Assembly: GCA_964453215.1 (NCBI GenBank)
Contig: CAYVRR010000004.1
Span: 1 to 64,000, forward strand
Reading direction: 5' to 3'
Length of the DNA: 64,000 nt
From: SABI01 sp964453215
GTDB taxonomy: Bacteria > Spirochaetota > Spirochaetia > Sphaerochaetales > Sphaerochaetaceae
Below, in pieces: positions 26,299-34,865 of the stretch. Position numbers and translations under genes: made by a program. The notes below the pieces were generated by a model that was given only the letters and a program-made list of their open reading frames with translations, did no database searches and was not told the origin of the DNA. Each line of letters begins with the position of its first letter. The first letter of the stretch is position 1.

Positions 26299-26826
26299 AT
26301 GGATAAACATCCACTCATAATTACCTACACAGGTAACGGAAAAGGTAAAACAACAGCAGCTCTTGGACTGCTGTTTCGCTCTTTAGGTCACAATAGAACA
26401 TGTGCTGTCATCCAATTTATTAAATTAGATAGTATGAAAACAGGGGAGAAAGCACTTGCTCAAAAGATGGATATTATTTGGGAAAATTATGGAGCTGGTT
26501 TTACATGGGATGATAAAAAAGAGGAAAATAGGGCAATATGTGAATTAGGATTCAATCGAGTAAAAGAATTACTCACAGAAGCAACTCTTGACCTCATCAT
26601 ACTCGATGAGTTCACCTATCCTCTTCAATTTGGGTTTTTAGATGAAAAAGAGGTTCTTTTATTTTTAGAAGAGTATAAGAAAAAAGAGAAAAGGGCCCAC
26701 ATTGTCATCACAGGACGTAATGCAAGTGACGCGTTAATAGAGATAAGTGACCTTGTGAGTGAGATGAGGGAGATAAAACACCCTTTTACACAACATATAC
26801 CCTCACAAGCGATGATTGAGTTCTAA
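26299..26826 (+). CDS. cobO: Cob(I)yrinic acid a,c-diamide adenosyltransferase (CobA/CobO/BtuR type)
   Basis: 175 residues. The P-loop GNGKGKTTA (12-20), QFIK, the GAGFTW loop, and LIILDEFTYPLQFG are all signatures of the BtuR family, which transfers adenosyl from ATP to reduced corrinoids. Length is normal. No other cobamide genes are in the window, so it probably serves B12 salvage for adenosylcobalamin enzymes elsewhere. AGGA lies about ten bases before the start. Confidence 0.92.
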   Translation: MDKHPLIITYTGNGKGKTTAALGLLFRSLGHNRTCAVIQFIKLDSMKTGEKALAQKMDIIWENYGAGFTWDDKKEENRAICELGFNRVKELLTEATLDLIILDEFTYPLQFGFLDEKEVLLFLEEYKKKEKRAHIVITGRNASDALIEISDLVSEMREIKHPFTQHIPSQAMIEF

Positions 26827-26908
26827 TTATTGCCTTATAAGATAATTTGCTAGAAAAAAACTATACCAAAGTCAATAAACAGGGTATAATCCCTACAAAG
26901 GAATAGTA

Positions 26909-27547
26909 ATGGGTTATCTAGAATGTCACTGCCATCTTCTTCCATTTGTAGATGATGGCGTTAAAACAAAAGATCAAGCACTCTCCGTCGTAGCCTCCTA
27001 TAAAGAGGCTGGCTTTGATACAATCGTTACAACGCCACACCTTTACAATCCTCAAGTAAATACCCAGGTGAAACATATCAGGCCTATGTATACGTGGCTT
27101 CAAAAAGAGAGTGAAAAGATGGGAATTAATCTAATTCTAGGAAGCGAGACCTATGTTGGCAGTGCTTCTTTTCCCAAGAATATCCCCTTTTTAGGCTCCT
27201 TTGTATTAGTAGAGGTAGATGCTTCTGTCGAACCACTATTTTTACTTAATTACGTATATACTCTTATAAAAGATGGCCATTATGTAATTCTCGCTCATAT
27301 AGAGCGATATAATTGGTTTCATGAAAAATCTGTTGTAATGAATAAACTTCGTGATATGGGAGTGTTCTTTCAAAGTAATAGTGATGCTGTTTTAAGTGGA
27401 AAGGTAGATCAGTACCTTGAGAAAAATCTTATTGACATTATTGCTGGGGACAACCATGGGGATACAGAAATTCCTAGACAACTTGCTAATTGTATGCAAC
27501 TTCATCCTATGATCTTGCAAAATATGAATAGACTGTTCAATAGATGA
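26909..27547 (+). CDS. CpsB/YwqE-family PHP-domain phosphatase
   Basis: 212 residues. The N-terminal metal motif CHCHLLPFVDDG (H7, H9, D15-D16), TTPHLYNP, the glutamate in GSETYV, AHIERYNWF and AGDNHGD match the PHP-type protein-tyrosine phosphatases of the CpsB/CapC/YwqE family (usually 240-260 residues; this one is slightly short). They dephosphorylate bacterial tyrosine kinases that control polysaccharide export. No kinase or capsule gene is adjacent. A TATAAT occurs at 26885-26890 without a good -35 box, and AAAGGA precedes the ATG. Confidence 0.82.
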   Translation: MGYLECHCHLLPFVDDGVKTKDQALSVVASYKEAGFDTIVTTPHLYNPQVNTQVKHIRPMYTWLQKESEKMGINLILGSETYVGSASFPKNIPFLGSFVLVEVDASVEPLFLLNYVYTLIKDGHYVILAHIERYNWFHEKSVVMNKLRDMGVFFQSNSDAVLSGKVDQYLEKNLIDIIAGDNHGDTEIPRQLANCMQLHPMILQNMNRLFNR

Positions 27548-27572
27548 ATAGTAGATATAAGGGAGAATTGAT

Positions 27573-28808
27573 ATGCTACTCGATATGACAATTTCTAATT
27601 ATCGCTCAGTACAAACTCCTCAAACAATTTCTTTTCAAGCGATTAAAGATAATCGGTTAGATAATGAAAAAGTTTTTGAAGTCTCTGATAAAATGAAAGT
27701 AATTAAATCCTGTGCAATAATTGGACCAAATGGAGCTGGTAAGAGTACATTTGTACGAGCTCTTGAGGCACTTAAAGCAATTATTACTGCAGATGAAGAG
27801 GTGGAATCTCCAGTTTCACTCCTTGCTGGTACAAGTTTTGCATATACTGATGAAAAAGGGTTACCAACAACTATGACCCTCCACATCATTATGGGAAATG
27901 ATGAAGAGAGTGGCGAGCCATTAACTGGTAAATATACATTAGTAACGACCCGAGATAAGATATATGAAGAGTCCTACTACATGTTTGTTGGAAGAAGTCG
28001 TAAGCTGATGTTTGAAAGAAAACTCATTTTACAACAGGACTCTGATGCAATTGAGTATAAATATCGATGGGGAAAGATGTTTCGTGGTGAGAAGAAAAGA
28101 ATTGTTAAAAAAATTCTTCCAGGTCAAACATATGTTGCAGCAGCTGCACGAAAAGATTCTATTACCCTCACGCCCCTCTTTGATTGGTTTAAAAATGATC
28201 TCATGATTCTCCCCTTTGGACTCTCTTCATCGAGTGAAAAGCAGATAGTCGATCAGTTGAAAAAGAATCCTCACTGGATATCTCAACTTATTAACTTCCT
28301 ATGGTCAATCGATATTACAGATATTCGAGATGTGAGAATTCAAGATGATAGACTCATTTATGTTCATACAAACGTGAGTCAGCACTACGCCTCTTATTTT
28401 ACAAATGAATCTCTCTCCCTAAGGAGATTAACAAGTATTGCAATAGCTATGTTTGAGAGCTTTATGAATCCAAAAATGTTAGTTATGGATGACTTTGGCA
28501 TGCTCCTTCATCCAGATGCATTAGAACACCTGGTAAACATATTTGAAGCTTCAAATAAGAAAGGGAGTCAAATGCTCGTTGTTGATTGTAACCCTGGATT
28601 GTTAAAAGATGGGGTATTAAGGCGAGACGCAGTATGGTTTGCTCAAAAAAATAGTACCTCAGCCACAGAGTATTACTCTTTAGCTGATTTTAAATTCTCT
28701 AAGAGTAAGCGTGATTTAACAAGGCAAATGTATCTAAATGGTTCATTTGGAGCTCTTCCGATAACAAGTGAATTCTCTTTTATCGCGCCAGTAGAGGAGG
28801 AGGTGTAA
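27573..28808 (+). CDS. AAA15-type ATPase (AbiL/RloA-like partner of the RloB-like protein)
   Basis: 411 residues. The opening ISNYRSVQTPQTISF is the N-terminal strand pair of SMC/OLD-like AAA15 ATPases. Walker A is GPNGAGKST (51-59); the signature-like ESLSLRRLTSIA lies before Walker B LVMDDFG (D306-D307), where the usual catalytic Glu is Asp; LHPD follows with the D-loop region. Family members paired with RloB occur in abortive-infection systems. It is 25 bases after the CpsB-like gene with AAGGGAG, and one base before the RloB-like start. ATP binding is likely; hydrolysis may be slow. Confidence 0.8.
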   Translation: MLLDMTISNYRSVQTPQTISFQAIKDNRLDNEKVFEVSDKMKVIKSCAIIGPNGAGKSTFVRALEALKAIITADEEVESPVSLLAGTSFAYTDEKGLPTTMTLHIIMGNDEESGEPLTGKYTLVTTRDKIYEESYYMFVGRSRKLMFERKLILQQDSDAIEYKYRWGKMFRGEKKRIVKKILPGQTYVAAAARKDSITLTPLFDWFKNDLMILPFGLSSSSEKQIVDQLKKNPHWISQLINFLWSIDITDIRDVRIQDDRLIYVHTNVSQHYASYFTNESLSLRRLTSIAIAMFESFMNPKMLVMDDFGMLLHPDALEHLVNIFEASNKKGSQMLVVDCNPGLLKDGVLRRDAVWFAQKNSTSATEYYSLADFKFSKSKRDLTRQMYLNGSFGALPITSEFSFIAPVEEEV

Positions 28809-28809
28809 T

Positions 28810-29454
28810 ATGAAACGGAAAAAAATTAATACAGCTGCAAAAAAGGCTCTTCTCATTGTAACAAGCACAGAAGCTGAATCTCTCTATTTTTCTCAGATGA
28901 GAAAAGATTGTAGATATACAAACCTCACCATTGTGTGGGCAAGTGAAGCAAAAGATATCGAAGAGCTTATAAAGGTCGCAGCAAAAGAGCGGCTAAGGGG
29001 TCGCTTTGATAGTGTCTGGTTAACCCTCTCTCTCCAAGAGTTGGCAATTACACCACAACATATTAAAGAGATGGAACCATTTGCGAAGAAGAAAAAGGTG
29101 AAACTAGCTTGGAATAACCCTGATATAGCCATGTGGTATCTTCTTCACCTACAAGTACCTCGCCTACCTATCACAGATAAAGGTGTCATCGAATCAAGTC
29201 TCAAAGGAGTATTTCCCCACTTTACCACAGACCCTTCTTACCTTTTAGATCAAGGCTCTTCATTACACCTCAAGTTATTTGGAAATAAAGCGCAGGCTGT
29301 TGTAAATGCCTCTGCATATAATAGTATTGCAGCATCTCGCTTGGGCTATATGGACCCAGTGAATATGACTAAATTACTTAACGATATTACCCTTTACTGT
29401 GGAAAAGCAGATATAACCCACAACCAGAAGTTGATTGGGTTAAAAAATAATTAA
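28810..29454 (+). CDS. Diverged RloB-like protein
   Basis: 214 residues. Three landmarks line up with RloB/AbiLii proteins: ALLIVTSTEAESLYF (13-27) in place of the usual IVCEGEKTEPNYF; FDSVWLTLSLQEL (66-78) in place of a DxVWxxFDxDE strand; and KLAWNNPDIAMWYLLHLQ (98-115) in place of the SNPCFELWLLLHF motif. The acidic residues that would form a Toprim-like metal site in the first two motifs are lost, while the NNP...WYLLH motif is kept. It starts one base after its ATPase partner with GAGGAGG upstream, so the two are made together. The assignment is by motif order and context only. Confidence 0.6.
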   Translation: MKRKKINTAAKKALLIVTSTEAESLYFSQMRKDCRYTNLTIVWASEAKDIEELIKVAAKERLRGRFDSVWLTLSLQELAITPQHIKEMEPFAKKKKVKLAWNNPDIAMWYLLHLQVPRLPITDKGVIESSLKGVFPHFTTDPSYLLDQGSSLHLKLFGNKAQAVVNASAYNSIAASRLGYMDPVNMTKLLNDITLYCGKADITHNQKLIGLKNN

Positions 29455-29458
29455 CACG

Positions 29459-30349
29459 ATGTTTATAGAGGGAATATATCTACTCTTATACATACTAGCT
29501 TTTGCAACAGGTTGTATGGCACTTGTCCTCTCTGTAGTGTTTCACATGCGTGAAACACTTGAGTGGACACCATATTTCATAGTATTCATCTCAACATCTC
29601 TCATTGTCATCGTTCTTCAAATAAGCATTGTCTTTATCAATATTTTCACAAGTGGTATTATCATCATCATTTTTAACTATATCATTGTTCCAATTATCTA
29701 TGCAAGTTTTGCTTTTTTGATAATTTTTATTCCATACTTTACCACGTGGGTAATTGCCCATCCTTGGAGGATGCCTTACAGCATTATTTCATACTCCCTT
29801 AGTGGTATCTTTATTGCCCTAAGTACCCTCTCTCTTGTTTTTCCACACCTTATCGTCTTTTCAACATTAAGTAGTGCTCTCTTTATTGCTTCACTCTTTT
29901 TCTCAATTTCAATTTTATTAAAGAATGTAAAAGATATTGAATCAAAAGATGTAAAGAGGGTGAGTAAAACAATTATCATCATCTCTTTTTCTATGATTCC
30001 TTTTGTTATTATCTCTTTAATATACCCTGAGTTTAGAAATGTCCTCTATCCTCTCTACTTCTTAGCTTGTAGTGTTACTATTATGGTCTTCCTTTTCATC
30101 TACTTTAAACGAATACCTCATAAAAAAGAGGGTGAGTTGAGTGTAGAAAGTTTGAGTAGATACAAAATAAGTGAACGAGAGTTATCGGTAATTTTATTAA
30201 TCAAAAAGGGGCTTACTAACAAAGAAATTGCAGATAAACTTGCTATCTCAGCAAATACAGTAAATAATCATATTGCAAACATTTTTTCTAAAACTAACGT
30301 GAGAAGCCGAATAGATTTGTTAAATGCTATACAAAAGGAGAACTCCTAA
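29459..30349 (+). CDS. Membrane-bound LuxR-type regulator (seven-helix sensor plus GerE HTH)
   Basis: 296 residues. About seven hydrophobic helices fill residues 1-222; a short linker leads to a LuxR/GerE helix-turn-helix (about 232-296) with ISERELSVILLIKKGLTNKEIADKL and SANTVNNHIANIFSK. Such one-component membrane regulators are common in spirochaetes and Actinobacteria; ligands are mostly unknown. It starts four bases after the RloB-like stop with no ribosome site, so it is translationally coupled, and it shares one base with the esterase start. Target genes are not evident. Confidence 0.82.
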   Translation: MFIEGIYLLLYILAFATGCMALVLSVVFHMRETLEWTPYFIVFISTSLIVIVLQISIVFINIFTSGIIIIIFNYIIVPIIYASFAFLIIFIPYFTTWVIAHPWRMPYSIISYSLSGIFIALSTLSLVFPHLIVFSTLSSALFIASLFFSISILLKNVKDIESKDVKRVSKTIIIISFSMIPFVIISLIYPEFRNVLYPLYFLACSVTIMVFLFIYFKRIPHKKEGELSVESLSRYKISERELSVILLIKKGLTNKEIADKLAISANTVNNHIANIFSKTNVRSRIDLLNAIQKENS

Positions 30350-31146
30350 TGGAAGAAAAAGTAATAAAGTGTGCCAAAGAGGTATCCCTAAGACATACAA
30401 CTAAGCCACAACATGCCATTATTTGTTACCACGGCTACACAGGGTATCCTGGGGAGTTGATGCTTCCAGCTCGCATTTTGTATGAAAGTGGGTTTGATGT
30501 CTTTATTCCTCGCTATCCAGGTCATGGAACAAGTGGAGAAGACTTTATGAAAAGTACCTCAACTGATTGGGTGAATAAGGCAATAGAAGCTTACAGGGAA
30601 ATAGAAGGAGAGTATGATACGATTGGTCTTATAGGGCACTCTATGGGGGGACTTATTGCCCTCAAAGTTGCTTATGAGGTGAAACATATTCATAAAATTG
30701 TCCTCTATGCTCCAGCACTTATACTTGAACGCCCTATTCCAACCCTTTTAGTTTCTATTTTATCTTTATGTAAAAAACGCAAAAAGGTGAGTTGGAGTAG
30801 TGATCCCTTATATCCATTCTTTGATGAGAGAGATGAGGGGGACGATGAGTATTTAGGAAAAGAGTATTGGTCTTATATCTATTATAAACAGGTGTTAGAG
30901 CTTGAGAAATTGAGAAAAGAAGTCCTCTCATTTTTAGGAGAAATCCCAATTCATACCCTTGTATTTACTGGAGGATTAGATAAGACAGTGAGTCCCCAAA
31001 GTGGAACTTTAGTGGAGAAGGGGATGAAAAGAGAAGACAATAAGTGGATAGACCTTCCTCTTGCTACCCACCTTATCCCATATGATAAAGATGAGTCTTC
31101 TCGTAACCTCGCCATGCAAGAAACGCTCCTTTTCCTCTCCCCATAA
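30349..31146 (+). CDS. Alpha/beta hydrolase (carboxylesterase / monoacylglycerol lipase-like)
   Basis: 265 residues. CYHGYTGYPGE forms the oxyanion region, GHSMGG holds the nucleophile S98, D211 lies in FTGGLDKTVSP, and H241 in LATHLIPYD, so the catalytic triad is complete. Size and lid fit Est30-type carboxylesterases or monoacylglycerol lipases. No signal peptide, so it is cytoplasmic. It overlaps the LuxR-type gene by one base and is convergent with the BMP-transporter operon after ten bases. Confidence 0.87.
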   Translation: MEEKVIKCAKEVSLRHTTKPQHAIICYHGYTGYPGELMLPARILYESGFDVFIPRYPGHGTSGEDFMKSTSTDWVNKAIEAYREIEGEYDTIGLIGHSMGGLIALKVAYEVKHIHKIVLYAPALILERPIPTLLVSILSLCKKRKKVSWSSDPLYPFFDERDEGDDEYLGKEYWSYIYYKQVLELEKLRKEVLSFLGEIPIHTLVFTGGLDKTVSPQSGTLVEKGMKREDNKWIDLPLATHLIPYDKDESSRNLAMQETLLFLSP

Positions 31147-31156
31147 ACGTATTCTT

Positions 31157-32116
31157 TTACCTCGCTGAAACATCATAGGGCTCTCCAAGAGCTCTTGGAG
31201 GTCTGTTACTCGATGAGAAGAAGATAAGAAGGACAAGAGTCACAATGTAGGGGAGGGTGAATACTAAATCACTATAAGAAGAGGGGAGTTTTAGTTGTTG
31301 CACTAATACGTATCCACCACTACGAGCAAACCCGAAGAGGATACAAGCAAGAAACGTTCTTCCTATTTTCCAACTTCCAAAAATATAGGCAGCAATAGCA
31401 AGGTATCCAAATCCCATAAAAATACTTGGGGAGAAGTTTGTAAAAATTGAGTAGGCAAAGCTCATTCCTCCAAGTCCACTTAAAGAGCCACTAACTATGA
31501 TAGAAAAAAATCTTATTTTGGGAACATTCCCTCCAGCAGCCGCAACTGCTTGAGGGTTATCTCCACATGCTCTCACCCTCATCCCAATTGGTGTTTTATA
31601 GAGGATATACCACATAAAAAGGGCAATGATGATAATAATAATTTGAAACGTGTAAAACTGAGTAAAAAAGAGGCCAATAATTGGGATCTTTGAGAGGATA
31701 GGGATAGTTACTTTAGGAAAGATTTCGAGTTGAAATTTATTGCTAGCTTGTCCAAAGAGAGATGCGTTGATTTGGTTTGCTAAAAAGGCAGTAAGAGAAA
31801 CTGCTAACATGTTTATTACAACACCACTAATGACCTGGTTTGCTTTAAATTTTATACACATAAGGGCATGTAGTGCTGCAAGAAGTCCTCCACCCACCAT
31901 AGCAAATAAAAGAGAAGCATAGATAAGAAGGGTTGGGTTAATTGGGATAAATGTTGTAAATATTGCAACACAAAGTCCTCCAAAGAAGGCTCCAAAGCCT
32001 AATAAACCTTCTAAAGCTAAGTTAATAGTTCCACTACCTTCACTATATATTCCCCCTATAGCGATAATAAAGAGGGGTAAGGAGAAGGCTAATCCGTCAA
32101 TAATAATTGTTTCCAT
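31157..32116 (-). CDS. Nucleoside ABC transporter permease 2 (BPD_transp_2)
   Basis: 319 residues, about nine helices. GTINLALEGLLGFGAFFGG near the start and RACGDNPQAVAAAGGN are typical of the shorter permease in BMP-type (PnrA/NupPQ, YufQ-like) nucleoside importers. It is the last gene of the operon, three bases after the larger permease gene, and ends ten bases from the convergent esterase. No ribosome site beyond the overlap region is obvious (GGAGATTCAT). Confidence 0.9.
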   Translation of the reverse strand: METIIIDGLAFSLPLFIIAIGGIYSEGSGTINLALEGLLGFGAFFGGLCVAIFTTFIPINPTLLIYASLLFAMVGGGLLAALHALMCIKFKANQVISGVVINMLAVSLTAFLANQINASLFGQASNKFQLEIFPKVTIPILSKIPIIGLFFTQFYTFQIIIIIIALFMWYILYKTPIGMRVRACGDNPQAVAAAGGNVPKIRFFSIIVSGSLSGLGGMSFAYSIFTNFSPSIFMGFGYLAIAAYIFGSWKIGRTFLACILFGFARSGGYVLVQQLKLPSSYSDLVFTLPYIVTLVLLIFFSSSNRPPRALGEPYDVSAR

Positions 32117-32119
32117 ACT

Positions 32120-33253
32120 CTATGAATCTCCTTCTACTTCTTGGCTATATTTATTGGCGATATGTCTAAAAAATACTCCAATTGCACTAAACAAGAGTAA
32201 GATACTTGTAATTACTGCAGCTATTTCTCTCAATACTGACATACGGGAAGACATATAGGTGGTACCTCGATCAAATATTACAACCAATAAAGATGAGAAC
32301 ATGCTACCAATCATCGTTGAATTACCTAACAGAGCTACAGCTATGGCATCAAAGCCAAGGGAGGGGAGTACTCGTGGTTGAATTGATGCATTAGTTCCTA
32401 CATAGAAAGTGACCCCAGCGAGTCCTGCAAGGGCACCGCTTAAAACCATAGTGGAGACAAGAATTTTCCCAACCTCTATTCCTGCATACTTAGAAGCTTT
32501 TGTATTTAGCCCTACAGCCTGTAATTCAAAGCCAAATTTTGTCCGCTGTAATAAAAATCTTAATATAAAAACAACACAGATCGCGACAGGAAACATTAAA
32601 GGTACTTCCATCGTAAGATTAAAAATAGGGTAGTTAAAGAGGGTAAGGCGCGCATTTTGACCAATTTCAACAGATTGACGACTAATTGGATCTACAAATC
32701 TTGTTTGTATGAAAAAGCTTACCACATAGCTAATGATGTAGTTTAACATAATCGCAACAACTACTTCATTCATATTAAATCTATATTTTAACCATCCAAT
32801 AAAAGCACCCACTAGTGCACCAAATCCTATTCCAATAAGGATCACTAAGACTTTTGCAATAATTGGATCAATAGATGAGTAGCCAACTAGTAGCGTTGCC
32901 ATAAACCCAGATATTACCATAATACCTGAAACACAAATATTGAAGATACCACTTTTTAAAGCAACTGCAACAGATAGAGAAGCAAAGATCATAGGGGTTG
33001 TATAGTTAAGCAAACTCATAAAATCGGTGAGTTGACTTTTTTTCCCAGCATAACGAGCTTTTTGTAAAATACCTGAACCTTGGAGGATACTCACATAGGC
33101 TTCAAGTGGATTCTTTCCTAACATGATGAGTAAAATAGCACCTGTAAAAAGACTTGCCACAATACAAAAAAGAGAAGTTCTTAATAATTGATGCTTACCA
33201 GGTCCACAACAGATAATGAAGAATTTTTTAAGATAATTATTTTTTTTCAACAT
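32120..33253 (-). CDS. Nucleoside ABC transporter permease 1 (BPD_transp_2)
   Basis: 377 residues. A basic N-terminus (residues 1-25) precedes about nine helices. FNICVSGIMVISG, RFNMNEVVVAIMLNYI, and GLNTKASKYAGIEVGK match the larger permease (NupP/YufP type) of BMP-family importers. The start ATG 33253 overlaps the ATPase gene by 17 bases. With its neighbour it forms the heterodimeric membrane channel. Confidence 0.9.
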   Translation of the reverse strand: MLKKNNYLKKFFIICCGPGKHQLLRTSLFCIVASLFTGAILLIMLGKNPLEAYVSILQGSGILQKARYAGKKSQLTDFMSLLNYTTPMIFASLSVAVALKSGIFNICVSGIMVISGFMATLLVGYSSIDPIIAKVLVILIGIGFGALVGAFIGWLKYRFNMNEVVVAIMLNYIISYVVSFFIQTRFVDPISRQSVEIGQNARLTLFNYPIFNLTMEVPLMFPVAICVVFILRFLLQRTKFGFELQAVGLNTKASKYAGIEVGKILVSTMVLSGALAGLAGVTFYVGTNASIQPRVLPSLGFDAIAVALLGNSTMIGSMFSSLLVVIFDRGTTYMSSRMSVLREIAAVITSILLLFSAIGVFFRHIANKYSQEVEGDS

Positions 33254-34775
33254 GAGCCCCCATCATATATTCTCCAACTTCTAATTTAGTCACTTGTGAT
33301 GCTTTTTTAATTGTTTGAACCTTACCATTGTACATAACAAGAATAGTATCAGAGAGTTCCATAATCTCATCTAATTCTAAAGAGATAAGGAGTATTGCCT
33401 TCCCTTGTGCCCTTAAATCATCAATACGGTGGTGAATCGATTCAATTGCACCAATGTCGAGTCCCCTTGTTGGTTGAACAAATATGAATAGGTGAGATGA
33501 GAGGGCGATTTCTCGTGCTATGATTGCTTTTTGTTGGTTCCCTCCACTCATGCTCCTTGTGAGGGTGTTATTACCATTTGAACATCTGATATCATAATTG
33601 GCAATAAGGGTATCACCTGTTTTGTTCATTTCATTGAAATTTAATATCCCTTTTTCATTACAATAAGGAGCTTTATAATACGATTTTAAAAGCAAGTTTT
33701 CACGTAAGTTGAAATCAAGGATTAATCCAACTGAGTGTCTATCTTCAGGAATATAACTAATTCCCTTCTCTGTTCTGCTTCGTATATTTTCTTTGATTAA
33801 CTCATCTTTTAAGAGTCTAATACTCCCCCCCTTTGTAGGGATGAGACCTGCTATTGCATCAGCTATTTCAATTTGACCATTTCCAGAGACCCCTGCAATA
33901 GAAAGTACTTCTCCTTGATGTACTTTAAAGGAGACATCGTCAACGAGTGTGATATTATCTTTTGAAATGACAGAAAGATGTTCTACTTCTAGAACAACAT
34001 CCTTAATGGTGTGTTCTTTGTGTTTTATTCCTTGACTTACTTCTCTCCCAACCATTAACGCTGAAATCTCTTTTATTGTTGTTTCATGGGTATTACGTAC
34101 TCCCACCAACTTTCCCTTACAAATGATTGCACAGCGATCTGCTATTTTCATCACTTCATCTAATTTGTGAGTGATGAGGATGATGGTTTTTCCATCATCT
34201 TTTAATGTCTTTATGATCTCTAAAAGGGATTCTATTTCTTGTGGGGTGAGAACGGCAGTTGGTTCATCGAAAATGAGAATGTTCGCATCTCTGTAGAGCA
34301 TTTTTAATATCTCTACCCTTTGCCTTGTTGAAACTGGTATATCTTTGATAATATCGGTGGGTATCACCTCTAGTTTATATATCTTAGAAATCTCTTTTAC
34401 TTTTTTTTCAGCACTCTCCACATCGACAAAAGGAAACAATCCTATCTTTTTTTTAACTGGCTCAATTCCTAAAATAATATTTTCTGTGATACTTTGGTCT
34501 TCTACAAGCATAAAATGTTGGTGTACCATTCCTATACTTAATTCATTTGCAACCATAGGAGATGAAATAATCTCTTTTTTCCCATGAATATAGATATCTC
34601 CCCCATCTGGTTGATACATCCCAAAGAGCATACTCATCAAGGTCGACTTTCCTGCCCCATTTTCTCCAAGAATAGCTAATATTTCCCCTTCATTAACGCC
34701 AAAAGAGATATCATCATTAGCAATTATTCCAGGAAAACGTTTGGTAATGTGTTTGAATTCAATTAAAGGTGCCAT
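33237..34775 (-). CDS. Nucleoside ABC transporter ATP-binding protein (two fused nucleotide-binding domains)
   Basis: 512 residues, the fused double-domain type (NupO/YufO, RbsA-like). The N-terminal domain has GENGAGKST (near 37-45) and LIFDEPTAVLTP. In the C-terminal domain the Walker A is GVSGNGQIE, lacking GKT, which is normal for this class, while SGGNQQKAIIARE and FVQPTRGLD are present. AGGAG lies nine bases before ATG 34775. Confidence 0.92.
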   Translation of the reverse strand: MAPLIEFKHITKRFPGIIANDDISFGVNEGEILAILGENGAGKSTLMSMLFGMYQPDGGDIYIHGKKEIISSPMVANELSIGMVHQHFMLVEDQSITENIILGIEPVKKKIGLFPFVDVESAEKKVKEISKIYKLEVIPTDIIKDIPVSTRQRVEILKMLYRDANILIFDEPTAVLTPQEIESLLEIIKTLKDDGKTIILITHKLDEVMKIADRCAIICKGKLVGVRNTHETTIKEISALMVGREVSQGIKHKEHTIKDVVLEVEHLSVISKDNITLVDDVSFKVHQGEVLSIAGVSGNGQIEIADAIAGLIPTKGGSIRLLKDELIKENIRSRTEKGISYIPEDRHSVGLILDFNLRENLLLKSYYKAPYCNEKGILNFNEMNKTGDTLIANYDIRCSNGNNTLTRSMSGGNQQKAIIAREIALSSHLFIFVQPTRGLDIGAIESIHHRIDDLRAQGKAILLISLELDEIMELSDTILVMYNGKVQTIKKASQVTKLEVGEYMMGAHVEKK

Positions 34776-34820
34776 TCATACCGCTCCTGTTTCCTTAAAG
34801 ATAAGAGATACATCTATATC

Positions 34821-34849
34821 TATCATGGGGAAGATATTTCCCCATGATA
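34821..34849 (-). other. Strong intercistronic hairpin after the BMP binding-protein gene
   Basis: A perfect 12-bp stem (34821-34832 with 34838-34849, core CATGGGGAA/TTCCCCATG) and a 5-base loop lie 17 bases past the binding-protein stop and 46 bases before the ATPase start. No U-run follows, so it should stabilise the upstream mRNA and raise the binding-protein yield relative to the membrane parts, as in other ABC operons. Confidence 0.65.
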
Positions 34850-34865
34850 ATGAGAAATAAAATTA

